From Metellina segmentata (taxonomy: Eukaryota > Arthropoda > Arachnida > Araneae > Tetragnathidae): DNA of 64,000 nt. Both the position numbers and the translations under genes were made by a program. Location of the stretch: the NCBI GenBank assembly GCA_947359465.1, contig OX375880.1, forward strand, positions 15,446,120 through 15,510,119, in the 5' to 3' direction. The notes below the pieces were generated by a model. That model saw only the letters and a list, made by a program, of their open reading frames with translations, did not search any database and was not told the origin of the DNA. This document shows, one piece after another, positions 32,290 through 42,451 of the stretch (positions within the stretch are counted from its first letter, which is position 1; each line of letters opens with the position of its first letter).

Positions 32290-33510
32290 CTTTGACTTAA
32301 AGGATTCTGGGACCTGTTAGCTAAACAAGCACTGGGATCTGTTCCTTTAATGGTAACTGGGCCCGTCATCGAAAATCGTATTGGGACCTGTCATTAAAAC
32401 TGGTATTGGGTCCTGTCCATCAAAATTGGTAGTGAGTCCTGTTCATCAAAATTGGTAGATGGACCTGTCATCAAAATTGGTATTGGGTCCTGTTCATCAA
32501 AATTGGTAGTGATTCCTGTTCATCAAAACTGGTATTGGGTTCTGTTCATATAAACTAGTCGTGGGTCTTGTCCATCAAAACAGGTACTGGGCCCTTTGAT
32601 CAAAACTGGTACTGGGACCGGTAATCAAAATTGGCGCTGGGCCCTGTTATCCAAACTGGTACTGTTTCCTGTCATCCAAACTGGTATAGTTTCCTGTTCA
32701 TAAAAACTGGTAATGTTCTTTGTTCATCAAAACTGGTACTGTTTCCTGTCATCGAAACTGGTATTGTTCCCTGTTCATCAAAACTGGTGCTGTTCTCTGT
32801 TCATCAAAACTGGTACTGTTCCCTGTCATCAAAACTGGTACTGTTCCCTGTTCATCAAAACTGGTACTGTTCCCTGTCATCAAAACTGGTACTGGGCCCC
32901 GTCATCAAAACTGGTACAGGAGTCCTTGAACCGGTTATGTGACGTCCTTTAAACTAGCACTAGGATCCGTCATATAAACTAGGACTGGTATCCATGATCT
33001 ACCTTGTGCTGGGATTCGTGATCTAAACTGGTACTGAAACCTGTCATCCAAATTGGTACAAGGGCCATCCTTTAACTGTATCTGGGGCTCGTCATCTAAA
33101 CTGGTAATGGAACCTGTCATCTACACTGGTAATGGAACCTGTCATCTACACTGGTAATGGAACCTGTCATCCAAATTAGTACAAGGGTCATCCTTTAACA
33201 GAATCTGTTGATCTTCATTTTCACGTTGGGTTGGCGTGGAAGTTTGGAGAGTGGGGTGCCAGCTCAGGTGTTGCTTCGTCATCTGACCGTGGTTCAAAAT
33301 TACGAGGTGTTGTCCTCGGATCTTTCCCTTATGGGACTGATCTCGGACCGTCGTCAATAGCCCGTTGTGTTGCTCTAGTACGACGTTAAAAAAAATTACC
33401 ATTACCATTGATCTTCATTTGCTTGGTATTGCGGTCCGTCTTCTAAACTTGTTTTGAGATATCATTTAACCTAGTTCTAGGGCCCATTCTTGAAACTGGT
33501 AATGCGAATC
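32290..33510 (+). repeat. ~24-27-bp minisatellite (CATCAAAACTGGTACTG)
   Basis: About 35 units; the most regular part is 32630-32930 with CATCAAAACTGGTACTGTTC and CCTGT(TC). It is hit by a SINE at 33221-33407 and fades out by about 33510. The +1, +2 and +3 frames are all open through the regular part, giving artefactual Lys-Leu-Val / Asn-Trp-Tyr repeats. 33511-34205 is unique GC-richer sequence with no gene I can recognise. Confidence 0.92.
33221..33407 (+). mobile_element. SINE-A, 5'-truncated, nested in the minisatellite
   Basis: It is flanked by TTGATCTTCATTT (33208-33220, 33408-33420). It starts at TCACGTTGGGTTGGCG and ends in ATTACCATTACC. The array is older than the insertion. Confidence 0.93.
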
Positions 33511-34213
33511 GGACTAGAGAAGGGAGAGGATCGATCGACAAATGATTTGTCGTCACCAAAACGACTGCAAAACGTCCAATGCGCAATTACGTGGTCCGGA
33601 CAATCCTGCACTTTTCATCTCCTTAGCATTCATCCGCGGAACAACTGCATACTCTATCCGTTACACAAAAGGGCCTTCTCGGGCGATGAATTTTTGGAAC
33701 AAGAGCGTTCCCCCCCCCCTTTCCCGTCTCAGAAGCGTTGAACCAGGAAAATCGGGCGCGGTGCAAAGTGCGGGGGTTCGAATAACACGGTTATCGGCTG
33801 ACTCCTGCCGGTGGTTCTCGTCCCTTTCAACCCTCCCCCGAGGGTAACCAGAGTGGCTTACCGCGACATCACCACCAGCGATGCGCCGGGGGATTTCCGA
33901 GCAGGGAAAGTAGCCACCAGGGGCAGATGGTGCTCGACGGGCGCCATCTTTGGACACGCTCGGGGTTTCTAACTCGCCGTTTATTACGTTCGGGCAAATC
34001 CACATCAAAATTGGCAGACCATCTGCTCCAGACTTTATTGGTTGTTTATATATAGTGATGTCAAAGACACATTTCCTTCTTTATTTAAATTCATTTATAA
34101 TGAATTTAGTATATCCGTATTCACATAAATTGATTTCATACCTCTGAATGAAATAAAATTATGCGAAACTAAGTAATAGCAATTATTTCAAAGGTGTTGA
34201 TTCTTATTCCAAA

Positions 34214-35019
34214 CTAGCTGAATAACCCGGCTTTACTCTTGTTAAAAATAAGACCGCGACAGATAAAATACGACCGCGACATTTCACTGTTTTAAATCAA
34301 ATACACAAACCATGTAGAACGTGTTTCCTTGTCCATGTCCATTTATTGCAGGAAAACAAACTTTAGATTTAAAAATTGGATCTTCCAGCGGCACTGTTAG
34401 GACTACCTATATGCCAATTTTCATGCCTAAAGATTGGTCTGAAGACAAGAAAGAAAAAGCCTATGTTTTCCGCAATATTCTAAAGCCTAAGGCCCGGTGC
34501 ACACATCCGCTTTTTCAACGTGCGGTGCCGCTGCCGCAACGCAAGTGCGGTCTGAGATACATTAGATCCAATGGAGCAGCGCCGCTGTGGCGACGCACGT
34601 CCAACTTGAGTGCAATTTGTACTACAGTTCCCCACGGCGCCGCACGGTCGCCGCACATGAGTCTCCGTTCTGAAGTACCCTGTTTTCATAAATAAATGGA
34701 ATATAAATAATAATTAATAAATGGTTGTATCCAGTAACGTCTAATTTGTTTCAAAATATACTTTTTTTACAACAAGTAAGCGAAATAAACACGTTTTCTT
34801 CGATAGAATATTTATCGCAAATGTCGCGAAATGAGTTCGTGCGTCATTTCAGGGTTATGTGTGCATAGTTGGACTTCTGTGCCGCAGTGGCGCTGCACGT
34901 TGAAAAACCGGATGTGCGCACCGGGCCTAAGTGTACCAAATTTGGTGTGGATTGGTCAAACGATGTAGATTTGTATAGAGAATATATACACACATCCTTT
35001 TTTTATATATGTAGATAGA
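34214..35019 (-). mobile_element. Helitron-like element carrying a nested MITE
   Basis: On the minus strand it starts TCTATCTACATATATAAAA (35019) and ends GGGTTATTCAGCTAG (34214) followed by T, matching Helitron 5'-TC and 3'-CTRR plus T rules. Its ~370-bp body matches 5237-5613. A 437-bp MITE sits in it at 34491-34927. It has no Rep/helicase gene, so it is non-autonomous. A 124-codon plus-strand frame (34321-34695) runs across the MITE junction and is an artefact. Confidence 0.6.
34488..34930. mobile_element. 437-bp MITE, TAA target duplication (PIF/Harbinger-like)
   Basis: The element is 34491-34927 between TAA trinucleotides. Left TIR GGCCCGGTGCACACATCCG; right TIR reverse complement GGCCCGGTGCGCACATCCG; both continue with a TTTTTCAACGTGC block. 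A 3-bp TWA-type duplication is characteristic of PIF/Harbinger. Subterminal regions are rich in GCCGCTGCGGC-like words. No coding capacity. Removing it aligns the flanks with the related copy at 5.3 kb. Confidence 0.88.
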
Positions 35020-35421
35020 AGATAAAACTCGTGACACAAGCACACCTTTGCCATATTAACACAGATTCCTAGCATCAGTTTCATCTCGTTCCCATGTTCA
35101 AATACGTACAGTTCGGCATTTTTTGACGCGGAACTTATTCTCTCTTTTTCGTACTGATTTCTTTCAGATCTCATTGCTTTCATTATTTCATTTCAATTCA
35201 TTTTAACTGCAATCAGAGTTCTGAAGATTTTCGTCGGAGTGGCGAGCAAATTTAGCAATATTTAGCTTCTCTATATCTCGGATCAAGAAAATTAAAATAA
35301 GCGTCAAAATTGTGGAGTGAATCCCGATTTCATATTCCTTGTTGCAAACAATCTTCAACTCTAAAACTAACGACAGTAAACAAAAACCGTCAATTTTTAT
35401 GTCTCGTAGTTAGTGAAATAA

Positions 35422-36713
35422 AGTCTATTAGAAAAAAAAAATCCATGCACCAAGAAGAAGTTGTCTGATTGCTATAAAACTTAGTGGATGTGAAGAACAT
35501 ACATAAAAAACAAGCCATTCAAATTTCAGAACAATTGAATGATTTTTTTTCAGAATTTGACCTTTACAAAGGGAGGAAGTCCACCTCTGACCTGGATGTA
35601 AGATGTCACCCAGTGTGCAAGAGACTGAAAAAGTCCCCGGATGGTGCCCTGCGGAATTTCTTTCCAAATTGTCTCGAAATGTCGGACTAAATGGTCAACA
35701 TTCCGGAATGGTCGCCACCGTATCAATCGCAGTCCCATAACGTCCCTAATATGCTCTATAGGAGAGAGATCAGGAGACAGATGGCCAAGGAAGTGTTGGG
35801 AAAGCTCGAAGACTATTCATAGCAACACGTGTCGTGTGCGGCATTATCTTGTTGAAAAGTAAGTTCGGGGGTGTCGTCAAAGGAACGGTAACACAACCGA
35901 TCGTAGAATGTCGTCTACGTACCGCTGTGCTGTACGTGTGCCAGAAATGACTACCAAGGGGCTGTCAAATGAGATGACACCCCAGACCATAACGCCCTGT
36001 CGTGGGCATGTGTGGCGTACGATAGTAAGGGCAGGATGTGCGATTGTCGTCCAGCACACAGTTGGAAACGGGACTCGTCATTAAAGACTACACGTCCTCA
36101 GTCTGCACCATTCCAAGCGGATCGAGCCAGGTACTACTGTAATTCTGCACCATCTTGATGCGTCGATTTTTTTTTTGTTATGGAGCAGGGCTCGAAATAC
36201 CCGGGTACACTGTGCACATGAAAAATAAAATTGTGCACCTAACGTTAAAAAAAAGGTAGGGAACGTGTGTTTTATGTTATTTTGATGTTTGAACAAAATA
36301 TTAGAATCGACCTCTCGACTAAAGGAACGTAATTAAAATTTCTATATACACACTATGCGAAAACAAAATCGCTGGGCAGTAGCGTATTTATACAGGAGGA
36401 AGGATTACTTGTGCCATAGCCACCAGAACTTTCCGAGGATCGAAACATTTTCCAGATGGCTCTGTTGAAGCGACTGTCGCGCCAGCCGTACGCCAGAGAA
36501 GGAAGAAGTTAGATGTTTAAATATTTTTATTTACTATCTACTACTAACCTATATAATCATACTCAACTAATAAAGTAGTTTACATTGCATTAATACTCAT
36601 ATTACTTTTTCTTAAAGTGCACCTAAAATAACCTGTGCACCTAATTTAAAAACTTAGGTGCACAAGGTGCACCTGTATTAAAAAATCTATTTCGAGGCCT
36701 GTTATAGAGTGTG
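35422..36713 (-). mobile_element. Tc1-like deletion derivative interrupted by a hAT MITE
   Basis: The left end resembles the family TIR (AAAAAAAAAATCCATGCACC, then AAGAAGAAGTTGTCTG). The minus strand encodes transposase fragments between the first Asp region and the C-terminus ('HPALTIVRHTCPRQGVMVWG', 'PLVVISGTRTAQRYVDDIL') with frameshifts. The N-terminal DNA-binding half is missing at the same junction (CACC-TCTTGATG) as the copy at 54989. The right TIR (TTTTTTTTTTGTTAT) is split by the hAT MITE and finishes at 36702-36713 (TTATAGAGTGTG). Confidence 0.8.
36178..36709. mobile_element. 516-bp hAT-type MITE with 8-bp target duplication
   Basis: The element is 36186-36701. It starts CAGGGCTCGAAATA and its other end, reversed, starts CAGGCCTCGAAATA: 13 of 14 match with the CAG start typical of hAT. 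Flanks are TTATGGAG (36178-36185) and TTATAGAG (36702-36709), an 8-bp duplication with one change. Both ends carry GTGCAC-rich subterminal repeats (GGTGCACAAGGTGCACC at about 36657). No transposase sequence. Confidence 0.9.
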
Positions 36714-36969
36714 TGTATAAATTATTTGTAATAACCACTTAAATTAAAACAAATTAAAGCTAAAAAAAAATCCCTACTTTTCAGAGCTTGGCGAAATGAG
36801 CAGAACCTATTTTCGCTGGTATTTCCTTTTCTGTGCTGACTTCTATCTTCCATATTTCTTATTACTTTCTGTCATCAGTCTGCTGAAGTATTCTGTTAGC
36901 GCGGAGAGCTATTCCCTGTATTTTTAACATGTTATGGAACTCCATAGCTCAAATCACGCATACTTAAAC

Positions 36970-37761
36970 CTCCTGGTGGTTGTCTAGGCGAGATATTTGT
37001 CAATATCAAAACTGACCAGATCTTGATCTCATCATCAAACACTCGTCAGTATCTTGACGACGACATATCTCGTCATCAAGACATAATAACAGTCATGCGT
37101 CACATGTTATTCATTTTAAAAATTCAACTTTCTTTTAAAAGGACCGACACCAGCCCTGTCTTGTGGTTAAGGTGTAAGCCTCTAGATGGGTAGGTTTCTA
37201 GTTCGAATTCGGGTAAGTGCATAGATATTTTTAAGCGTATGGTGTAAAGGCAGATGGTGCACCTTAAATCTGTCGTGTCCGAAAGTCCTCACGTTGGGTG
37301 TTTGTGGAATTTTGGAGAGTGGGATGCCAGCTCAGGTGTTGCCTCGTCATCTGACCATGGTCTAAATTGACGTGGTGTTGTCCTCGAGTCTTTCCCTTAG
37401 GGGATTGATCCTGAACAGTCGTCAATAGCCAGTTATGTTGCTGTTGTACGACGTTAATTAAAAATTACCATTACCATCGAAATTTGTTTCAAAAGAACTT
37501 CTTTAAGAAACTAATAGGTAACTTTATGCTAATTTTAAAGAGCATTTCACCGTATCAGTGGCTTTGACGAGATATCTCGTCCATCATGATCCGACGCATT
37601 TTGTTAATGATTGACGAGTTGTCTTGTCACATCAAGATATTGCTCACTTTTTAAGGTGAGATGGTCAATTTTCTTCTCTAGTGACGAGATATCGCGTGCA
37701 TCGAGATCTGATCGGTTTTGCTAATGACCAGGTACTTCTTCGAGTCAACTACAAGGAGGAT
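36970..37761 (+). repeat. Compound GATATC-palindrome element containing a SINE
   Basis: It begins CCTCCTGGTGGTTG and ends with the inverted CAACTACAAGGAGG (12 of 14). Inside are GAGATATTTGTC, GACATATCTCGTCATC, GACGAGATATCTCGTCC (37568) and GACGAGATATCGCGTGC. A full-length SINE-A lies in the middle (37143-37478). Confidence 0.6.
37143..37478 (+). mobile_element. SINE-A, full length
   Basis: Head GACACCAGCCCTGTCTTGTG, GGTTAAGGTGTAAGCCTC, B box AGTTCGAATTC (two changes), core AAATCTGTCGTGTCCGAAAG, body with CTTAGGGGATTGATCC and an ATTACCATTACC tail. Confidence 0.9.
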
Positions 37762-38317
37762 TATATATAAGCAGTCGCTTCTATTTAAACTTATTTTATC
37801 CCTTGTATAATTCTTTCTCTCTGTTCTAAAACGGATTTAATTATTAATTAAGTCCGTTTAACGTTAATAGTTCTATGGTGAGGAAGTCTATAGAAATCTC
37901 TAAACAACTTTTTTTCTATAAAAACGAAATTTCAATTGTATAAAGAAATCTATAGAATTCTAGAGTTCTATAAAATTCTAGAGTTCTGTAGGATTCTAGA
38001 ATTCTAGAGTTCTATAGAATTCTCTATATCGAATTCTAGAGTTCTATAAAACTCTCTTACGAATTCTAGAGTTCTATAGAACTCTCTTACGAATTCTAGA
38101 GTTCTATTGATATCTCTATCGAATTCTAGAGTTCTATTGATATCTCTATCGAATTCTAGAGTTCTATAGAACTCTATAGAATTATTGAGTTCTAGAGTTC
38201 TATGGAAATCTCCATCGAATTCTAGAGTTCTATATAACTCTATCGAATTCTTGAGTTCTATAGTTATATAGAAATATGTATCGAATTTTAGAGTTCTATA
38301 GAAATCTCTATCGAATT

Positions 38318-38964
38318 CTCTAGAGCAGGGATTTCCCAACCGGTGGTACGCGGCAACGTTTCAGGTGGTACGCAAGGATGATACGAGCGACCCAAATATT
38401 CTATGAAGTTTGTTCGATTTTTTAGCATGTACAACCACGTTATGCTATTTCTTATGCCATTTGTTACTAGTTACTTGTGTGAGAGTGGTTTTTCTGAATT
38501 TTTGTGTATAAAAAATAAATATAGAAACAGAGTAAGTGTTGAAGAGGACTTACGAGTGAAGTTAAGCTCCATTGCTCCTGATATTGATATTTTAATAACA
38601 GGCAAACAAGTTTCGCACAAAAAATTGATTTTTGATTATGTTAATCTTTGTTTACTTAGTTTGTACTAATTATTTAAAATTATTTATTTTTAGTCCTGTG
38701 AGTAAAAAATAAAATTGTAATTTTCAATAATCGTTTTATTTTTTTTCCTTTATTAAAACATCATTAATACGAAATACAAGTGCATTAATCATAAAATATG
38801 AAGTTTTCTTAGCATTTTAATTAAAATAAAACAAGCTATTGGGCACTTTTCTGACATTAGATATATGCTTCTAAAAAAAATATAGAACTGGTGGTACGCT
38901 AAAAATTTCTTAAAATTTCAAGTGATGCGCAGTTACTAAAAGGTTGGGAACTCCTACTCCAGAG
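38318..38964 (+). mobile_element. hAT element, internally deleted
   Basis: The element is 38326-38956. Left end CAGGGATTTCCCAACCGGTG and GTACGC; right end reversed TAGGAGTTCCCAACC, with a second GGTGGTACGC copy at 38890. Flanks CTCTAGAG and CTCCAGAG form an 8-bp duplication with one change. The GGTGGTACGC ends and the encoded C-terminus place it with hAT elements related to ZBED-type genes. Confidence 0.88.
38403..38669 (+). pseudogene. hAT transposase C-terminal (dimerisation) fragment
   Basis: The 88-codon frame holds the hAT dimerisation signature: 'PFVTSYLCESGFSEFLCIK', 'NKYRNRVSVEEDLRVKLSSI' and 'APDIDILITGKQ'. In complete proteins this is the last ~80 residues, including the conserved S-x-x-x-C-E-x-x-F-S pattern, here T-S-Y-L-C-E-S-G-F-S. 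The BED finger, catalytic aspartates and most of the fold are missing, so it has no transposase activity. The first residues before 'MPFV' come from the deletion junction. Confidence 0.85.
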
Positions 38965-39669
38965 TACTATAGAAGTACCTATCAATTCTAGAGTTATATT
39001 GAAATCTTTATCAATTCTAAAGTTCTATAGAAATCTATCAAATTCTAGAATTCTCTTGAAATCTATCACATTCTAGAGTTCAATAGAAATCTATTAAATT
39101 CTAGAGTTCTATAGCAATCTCTATTGAATTCTATAGTTCTCGAGTTCTCTATCGAATTCTAGAGTTTAATGGAGCTCTCTAAATTTTTTTTTCGTGAAGG
39201 GAGTCCCAAAGATGGCGTCCAGAGGGCAAGGCTCGTCATCGGGGCCCCATCTCCTCTTTTTGCTCTCCATCTTCCATGCTAATTTGCGAAAGCTGGTAGG
39301 GGATGGGGTTTTGATTGACAAGGGAGTGTCGCGAGGCGAGAGGGAAAAAACGAATGGAGGACATGTCGCCCCAGAGGCCTCCGTGTCATAAATCATGCGT
39401 GGAGGACACAAAATGGCCGCACGTGTTTCCGCTCGCCGTTCTTAAAAACTCCCATTATCTCTCGCGGGTGCGGTGGCAACGGAGGTGTTTTGCGACGATC
39501 CCAGGGTGTGGGAGATAAAGAAGAGAGCGCGGACGGGCACAGTTTTTGGGTGACAGTGAGGAATGTCTTGAGGGTAGAGACACGTCACTGGGGTGCGGAC
39601 CAATTTAGTGCTGTGCGTCCAGGACACAAAACCTCGTTGTCCTCGATGAAAGCGGTAGCTCGGTGGGAA

Positions 39670-40270
39670 GAAAAATGAATTAGCAATCGGAGGGTGGGAG
39701 TTCGAATTCAACCGAAGACCATCGTGTGCAAGGGGGGGGGGTGCACGTTACATCTGTCGTGGTCTCAAATGCCACATCGGCGTGGTGTTGAAGTTTGAAG
39801 AATGGAGTGACAGCTAAGGTGTGACCTCGTCATCTGGCCGCTAATTTGGTAATTTTTTAATCAACTTCGTACTAGAGCAACACAACTGTCAATTGACGAC
39901 GGTCCAGGATCAATCCCCTAAAGGATAGGAGGACAACACCACGTCATTTTGAACCACAGTCAGATGACGAGGCAACACCTGATGTGGCACCCCACTCTCC
40001 AAACTTCAACACCAACCCAAAGTGAGGACTTTTGGCCACGACATATTTAAGGTGCGCCAGCCGCCTCTACATCATACGCTTATAAACATCTATGCATTGA
40101 CCCGGATTCGAACTAGGAACCTTCCGATCTACAGGCTAACATCTTAACCACCAGACCAGTTGGTCGGTGGTGTTGTCCTTGAATTTTTCTCACCTGGTTT
40201 GATTTCAGATCATCGCCGATAGACCGTTGCGTTGCTCGAGTGCGATGTTTATTAAAAGTATCTACCTACC
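39670..40270 (+). mobile_element. SINE-B split by a minus-strand SINE-A
   Basis: The 5' part (39670-39846) has TTAGCAATCGGAGGGTGGG, AGTTCGAATTCAACCG, ACATCTGTCGTGGTCTC and CCTCGTCATCTGGCCG. The 3' part (40168-40270) has GTGGTGTTGTCCTTG, CATCGCCGATAGACCG, CTCGAGTGCGATGTTTATT and a TACCTACC tail. Confidence 0.85.
39847..40167 (-). mobile_element. SINE-A, full length, nested in SINE-B
   Basis: On the minus strand: ACCAACTGGTCTGGTGGTTA, B box AGTTCGAATCC, core AAATATGTCGTGGCCAAAAG, body and tail ending at about 39847. Another case of SINE-A inserting into the older SINE-B. Confidence 0.88.
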
Positions 40271-40289
40271 ACTGATACTGGATGCAAAT

Positions 40290-40990
40290 AGTTAATGCTT
40301 GAAACTTTCGTGGTGTTGGTCTCACCAAAGTTTAAAATCAATTTGGGCTCCTGAATTGTGGTTTTTAATGTGGTAGAGTTTACAGATGGACATTGAGAAA
40401 TGCTATCATGGAGATTTGGGGAAATGTATCATACCATGATGGTAAGTTACTACTGTGTGTCTATTACCGATACATTATGTGAATGCTGTTTGTAGTATGA
40501 GACAGTGGGAAATTATCGATCCATCTGTAAATTTGTAAACAAAACCATAATTATGGACACGAAATATATTTGGGTGGTCTCTGTTAGAAAATATTTTTCC
40601 TAACATTAGACCTAAAAATCTTTTTTATCAATTACGTTACTACTAATACTTGAATCTTTCGTGACAATGGGACAATGTTGGTCTCATTGAAGTTTAGAAG
40701 CAATTTAGTGTCCTTAATTGGAGTTTTGAATGTGATAGAGTGTTTGGATGACGTTGGGAAATGGGTATCTTGAATTAATGGGAAGATGTGCTATCATATG
40801 ATGGTACGGTACAATTTAGTACTGTGTGCGTACTACCGGTACATTGTGTGACTACTTTTTGTAGTATGGCAATGGGAAATTATATATCGGTTCATCTGCA
40901 AATTTGTAAACACAACCTTTGTCATGGACTCGAAATTTATTTGGGTGGTCTTATAAGTTAAAATATTAGACCTAGAAAATTTACTGTCGA
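40290..40990 (+). repeat. Tandem direct duplication, two ~350-bp units
   Basis: 40290-40640 and 40645-40990 align throughout at roughly 75-80%: TGAAACTTTCGTGG / TGAATCTTTCGTGA, TGTTGGTCTCA, ATCATACCATGATGGTA / ATCATATGATGGTACGG, GGGAAATTAT, AAATTTGTAAACA and ATTTGGGTGGTCT recur in order. No coding potential is conserved between them. Confidence 0.85.
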
Positions 40991-41012
40991 GTTCAGTTCA
41001 TTTTCTACAGCA

Positions 41013-41365
41013 GTGGTATAGTGGCTAAGGTGTTAGCCTCTGGATTGGAAGGTTCCTGGTTCGAATCCGGGTCCGGGCTTGGATGTTTGTAAGCGTATGG
41101 TGTAGAGGCGGCTGGTGCAACTTAAGTCTGTCGTGGCCGAAAGTCCTCACGTTGGGTTGGTGTGGAAGTTTGGAGAGTGGAGTGCCAGCTCAGGTGTTGC
41201 ATCGTCATCTGACCGTGGTTTAAAAATTACGAGTTGTTGTCCTCAGATATTTCCCTTAAGAGATTGAGGTTGATCCCGGAAGAGTAAGGGATTGATCCCG
41301 GACCGTCGTCAATAGCCCGTTGTGTTGCTCTAGTACGACGTTAATTAAAATTACAATTACAATTA
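41013..41365 (+). mobile_element. SINE-A, full length with canonical promoter boxes and 14-bp target duplication
   Basis: It is flanked by CATTTTCTACAGCA (40999-41012, 41366-41379). The head folds like a tRNA: D arm GGCT-loop-AGCC and T arm CCTGG-TTCGAAT-CCGGG; A box TAGTGGCTAAGGTG, B box GGTTCGAATCC. An internal 30-bp duplication (TTGATCCCGGA-AGAGTAAGGGA) lengthens it to 353 bp. It is the best-preserved SINE promoter in the window. Confidence 0.95.
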
Positions 41366-41574
41366 CATTTTCTACAGCATTTACTATTTTAGATGAGTAA
41401 ATTAGCTTGAGTTCACTTGAATAACGTTTTTATGTATATGATACTTGTGCTAAACTGATCTGGTTTATCATAATTCAGAAATCAACAGTACGTTTCTGTG
41501 TTCACTTTTTACTGTAGCAAAATAAATGACGCAGAGCTGTTGGTAATAAATGTTGCTTTAATCATCTCTCTTTG

Positions 41575-42442
41575 AATGATCGTGTACAGCTGCAGTCTAC
41601 GTTTATAGCGGTGGCAACGGCCTTGTCGATTTTTTTTTTGTTGCATTTTCTAAAATCGCCAAGAAAAGAATTATTTCAAAAATCTTTTTTTTTTCACAAA
41701 TATTATTCTTTTTACAATGTAAAATGAAAACTTCAAAACACATTTGAGAAAGTTTTAAAAATATATTTTTTAAAAACTTTCACAAAAAGTAATAAGTTTA
41801 AACTGAAATTTTTTTTTACAAGAGAGAATGTTTTTTTTTTTTTTTTTTTACAACGGAAAATGTAAGCTCCAAAACACATTTGTGTAAATGTTTTGAAAAA
41901 TATATTTTTTTAAACTAAGCTGCGAATTATGAGTAAGAATATTCTGAAACATATCAATTACACTAAATACAGTTTTCAAAAAAAAAAAAAAAAAAGCAAG
42001 TAATAATACCTGATACGTCAGAACTGTACAGTGAAAAAAATTATAATAAAAGAAAATTCCACAAATGGCGAATAACCATTAAATTAACCAATGAAATCAA
42101 AAGAAAAAAATTTTTTAAAGGACCAATGCAATCAAAGGATATTTCAAAATTAAAATAACCAATGCAATCAAAAGATATTTCAAAACTAAAATAACCAATA
42201 GAATCAAAGAAAAAATTTCAAACGAACCAATGAAATCAAACGACTTTAACGGATTTTAAAAGAACTTTCTAGAATAAAAAAATTAAATTTTAAACTTTCC
42301 GTTTACCATGAAAACAGCGATAACCGTAAATACAGATGGGTTGTTTTAATCTACCATAACTCGCTACTAGAAGTGCGCCAAAAAAATACGCCAAAGCCGT
42401 TGCCACAACTATAAACGTAGACTGCAGTTGTACCAATGATCA
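41575..42442. mobile_element. 852-bp element with ~55-bp TIRs
   Basis: The left arm (from 41583: TGTACAGCTGCAGTCTACG, TTTATAGCGGTGGCAACGG) pairs with the right arm (to 42434: CCGTTGCCACAACTATAAACG, shortened here to CGTTGCCACAACTATAAACG, then TAGACTGCAG). Flanks AATGATCG and AATGATCA form an 8-bp duplication with one mismatch. The interior is AT-rich with poly-A and poly-T runs and repeated ACCAATGAAATCAAA words, non-coding. An 8-bp duplication would fit hAT, but the ends are not CAG-type. Confidence 0.7.
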
Positions 42443-42451
42443 TCCTATATG

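Larger units (their letters stand above)
37900..39180 (+). repeat. GAATTCTAGAGTTCTATAG minisatellite
   Basis: Units of about 28-30 bp built from TCGAATTCTAGAGTTC and TATAGAACTC/TATAGAAATC. Nearly every unit has overlapping GAATTC and TCTAGA palindromes. The array is interrupted by a hAT element (38326-38956) and continues to 39180. A 111-codon minus-strand frame made of 'RTLEFDRDFY' repeats is a by-product. Unique sequence fills 39185-39668. Confidence 0.92.

Noticed and set aside
32290..33190. Repeat with short spacing resembling a CRISPR array
   Set aside because: Units run head to tail without spacers and vary between 24 and 27 bp; a minisatellite.
34321..34695. 124-codon frame
   Set aside because: It spans the junction between a Helitron-like element and the MITE inserted in it, so it is a chance fusion.
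38004..38339. 111-codon repetitive acidic/basic protein
   Set aside because: It is a reading of the GAATTCTAGAG minisatellite and crosses into the hAT end.
41013..41085. tRNA gene candidate (A and B boxes, D- and T-arm folds)
   Set aside because: It is the head of a SINE-A with a target duplication around the whole 353-bp unit; there is no acceptor stem closing on itself and no convincing anticodon arm.
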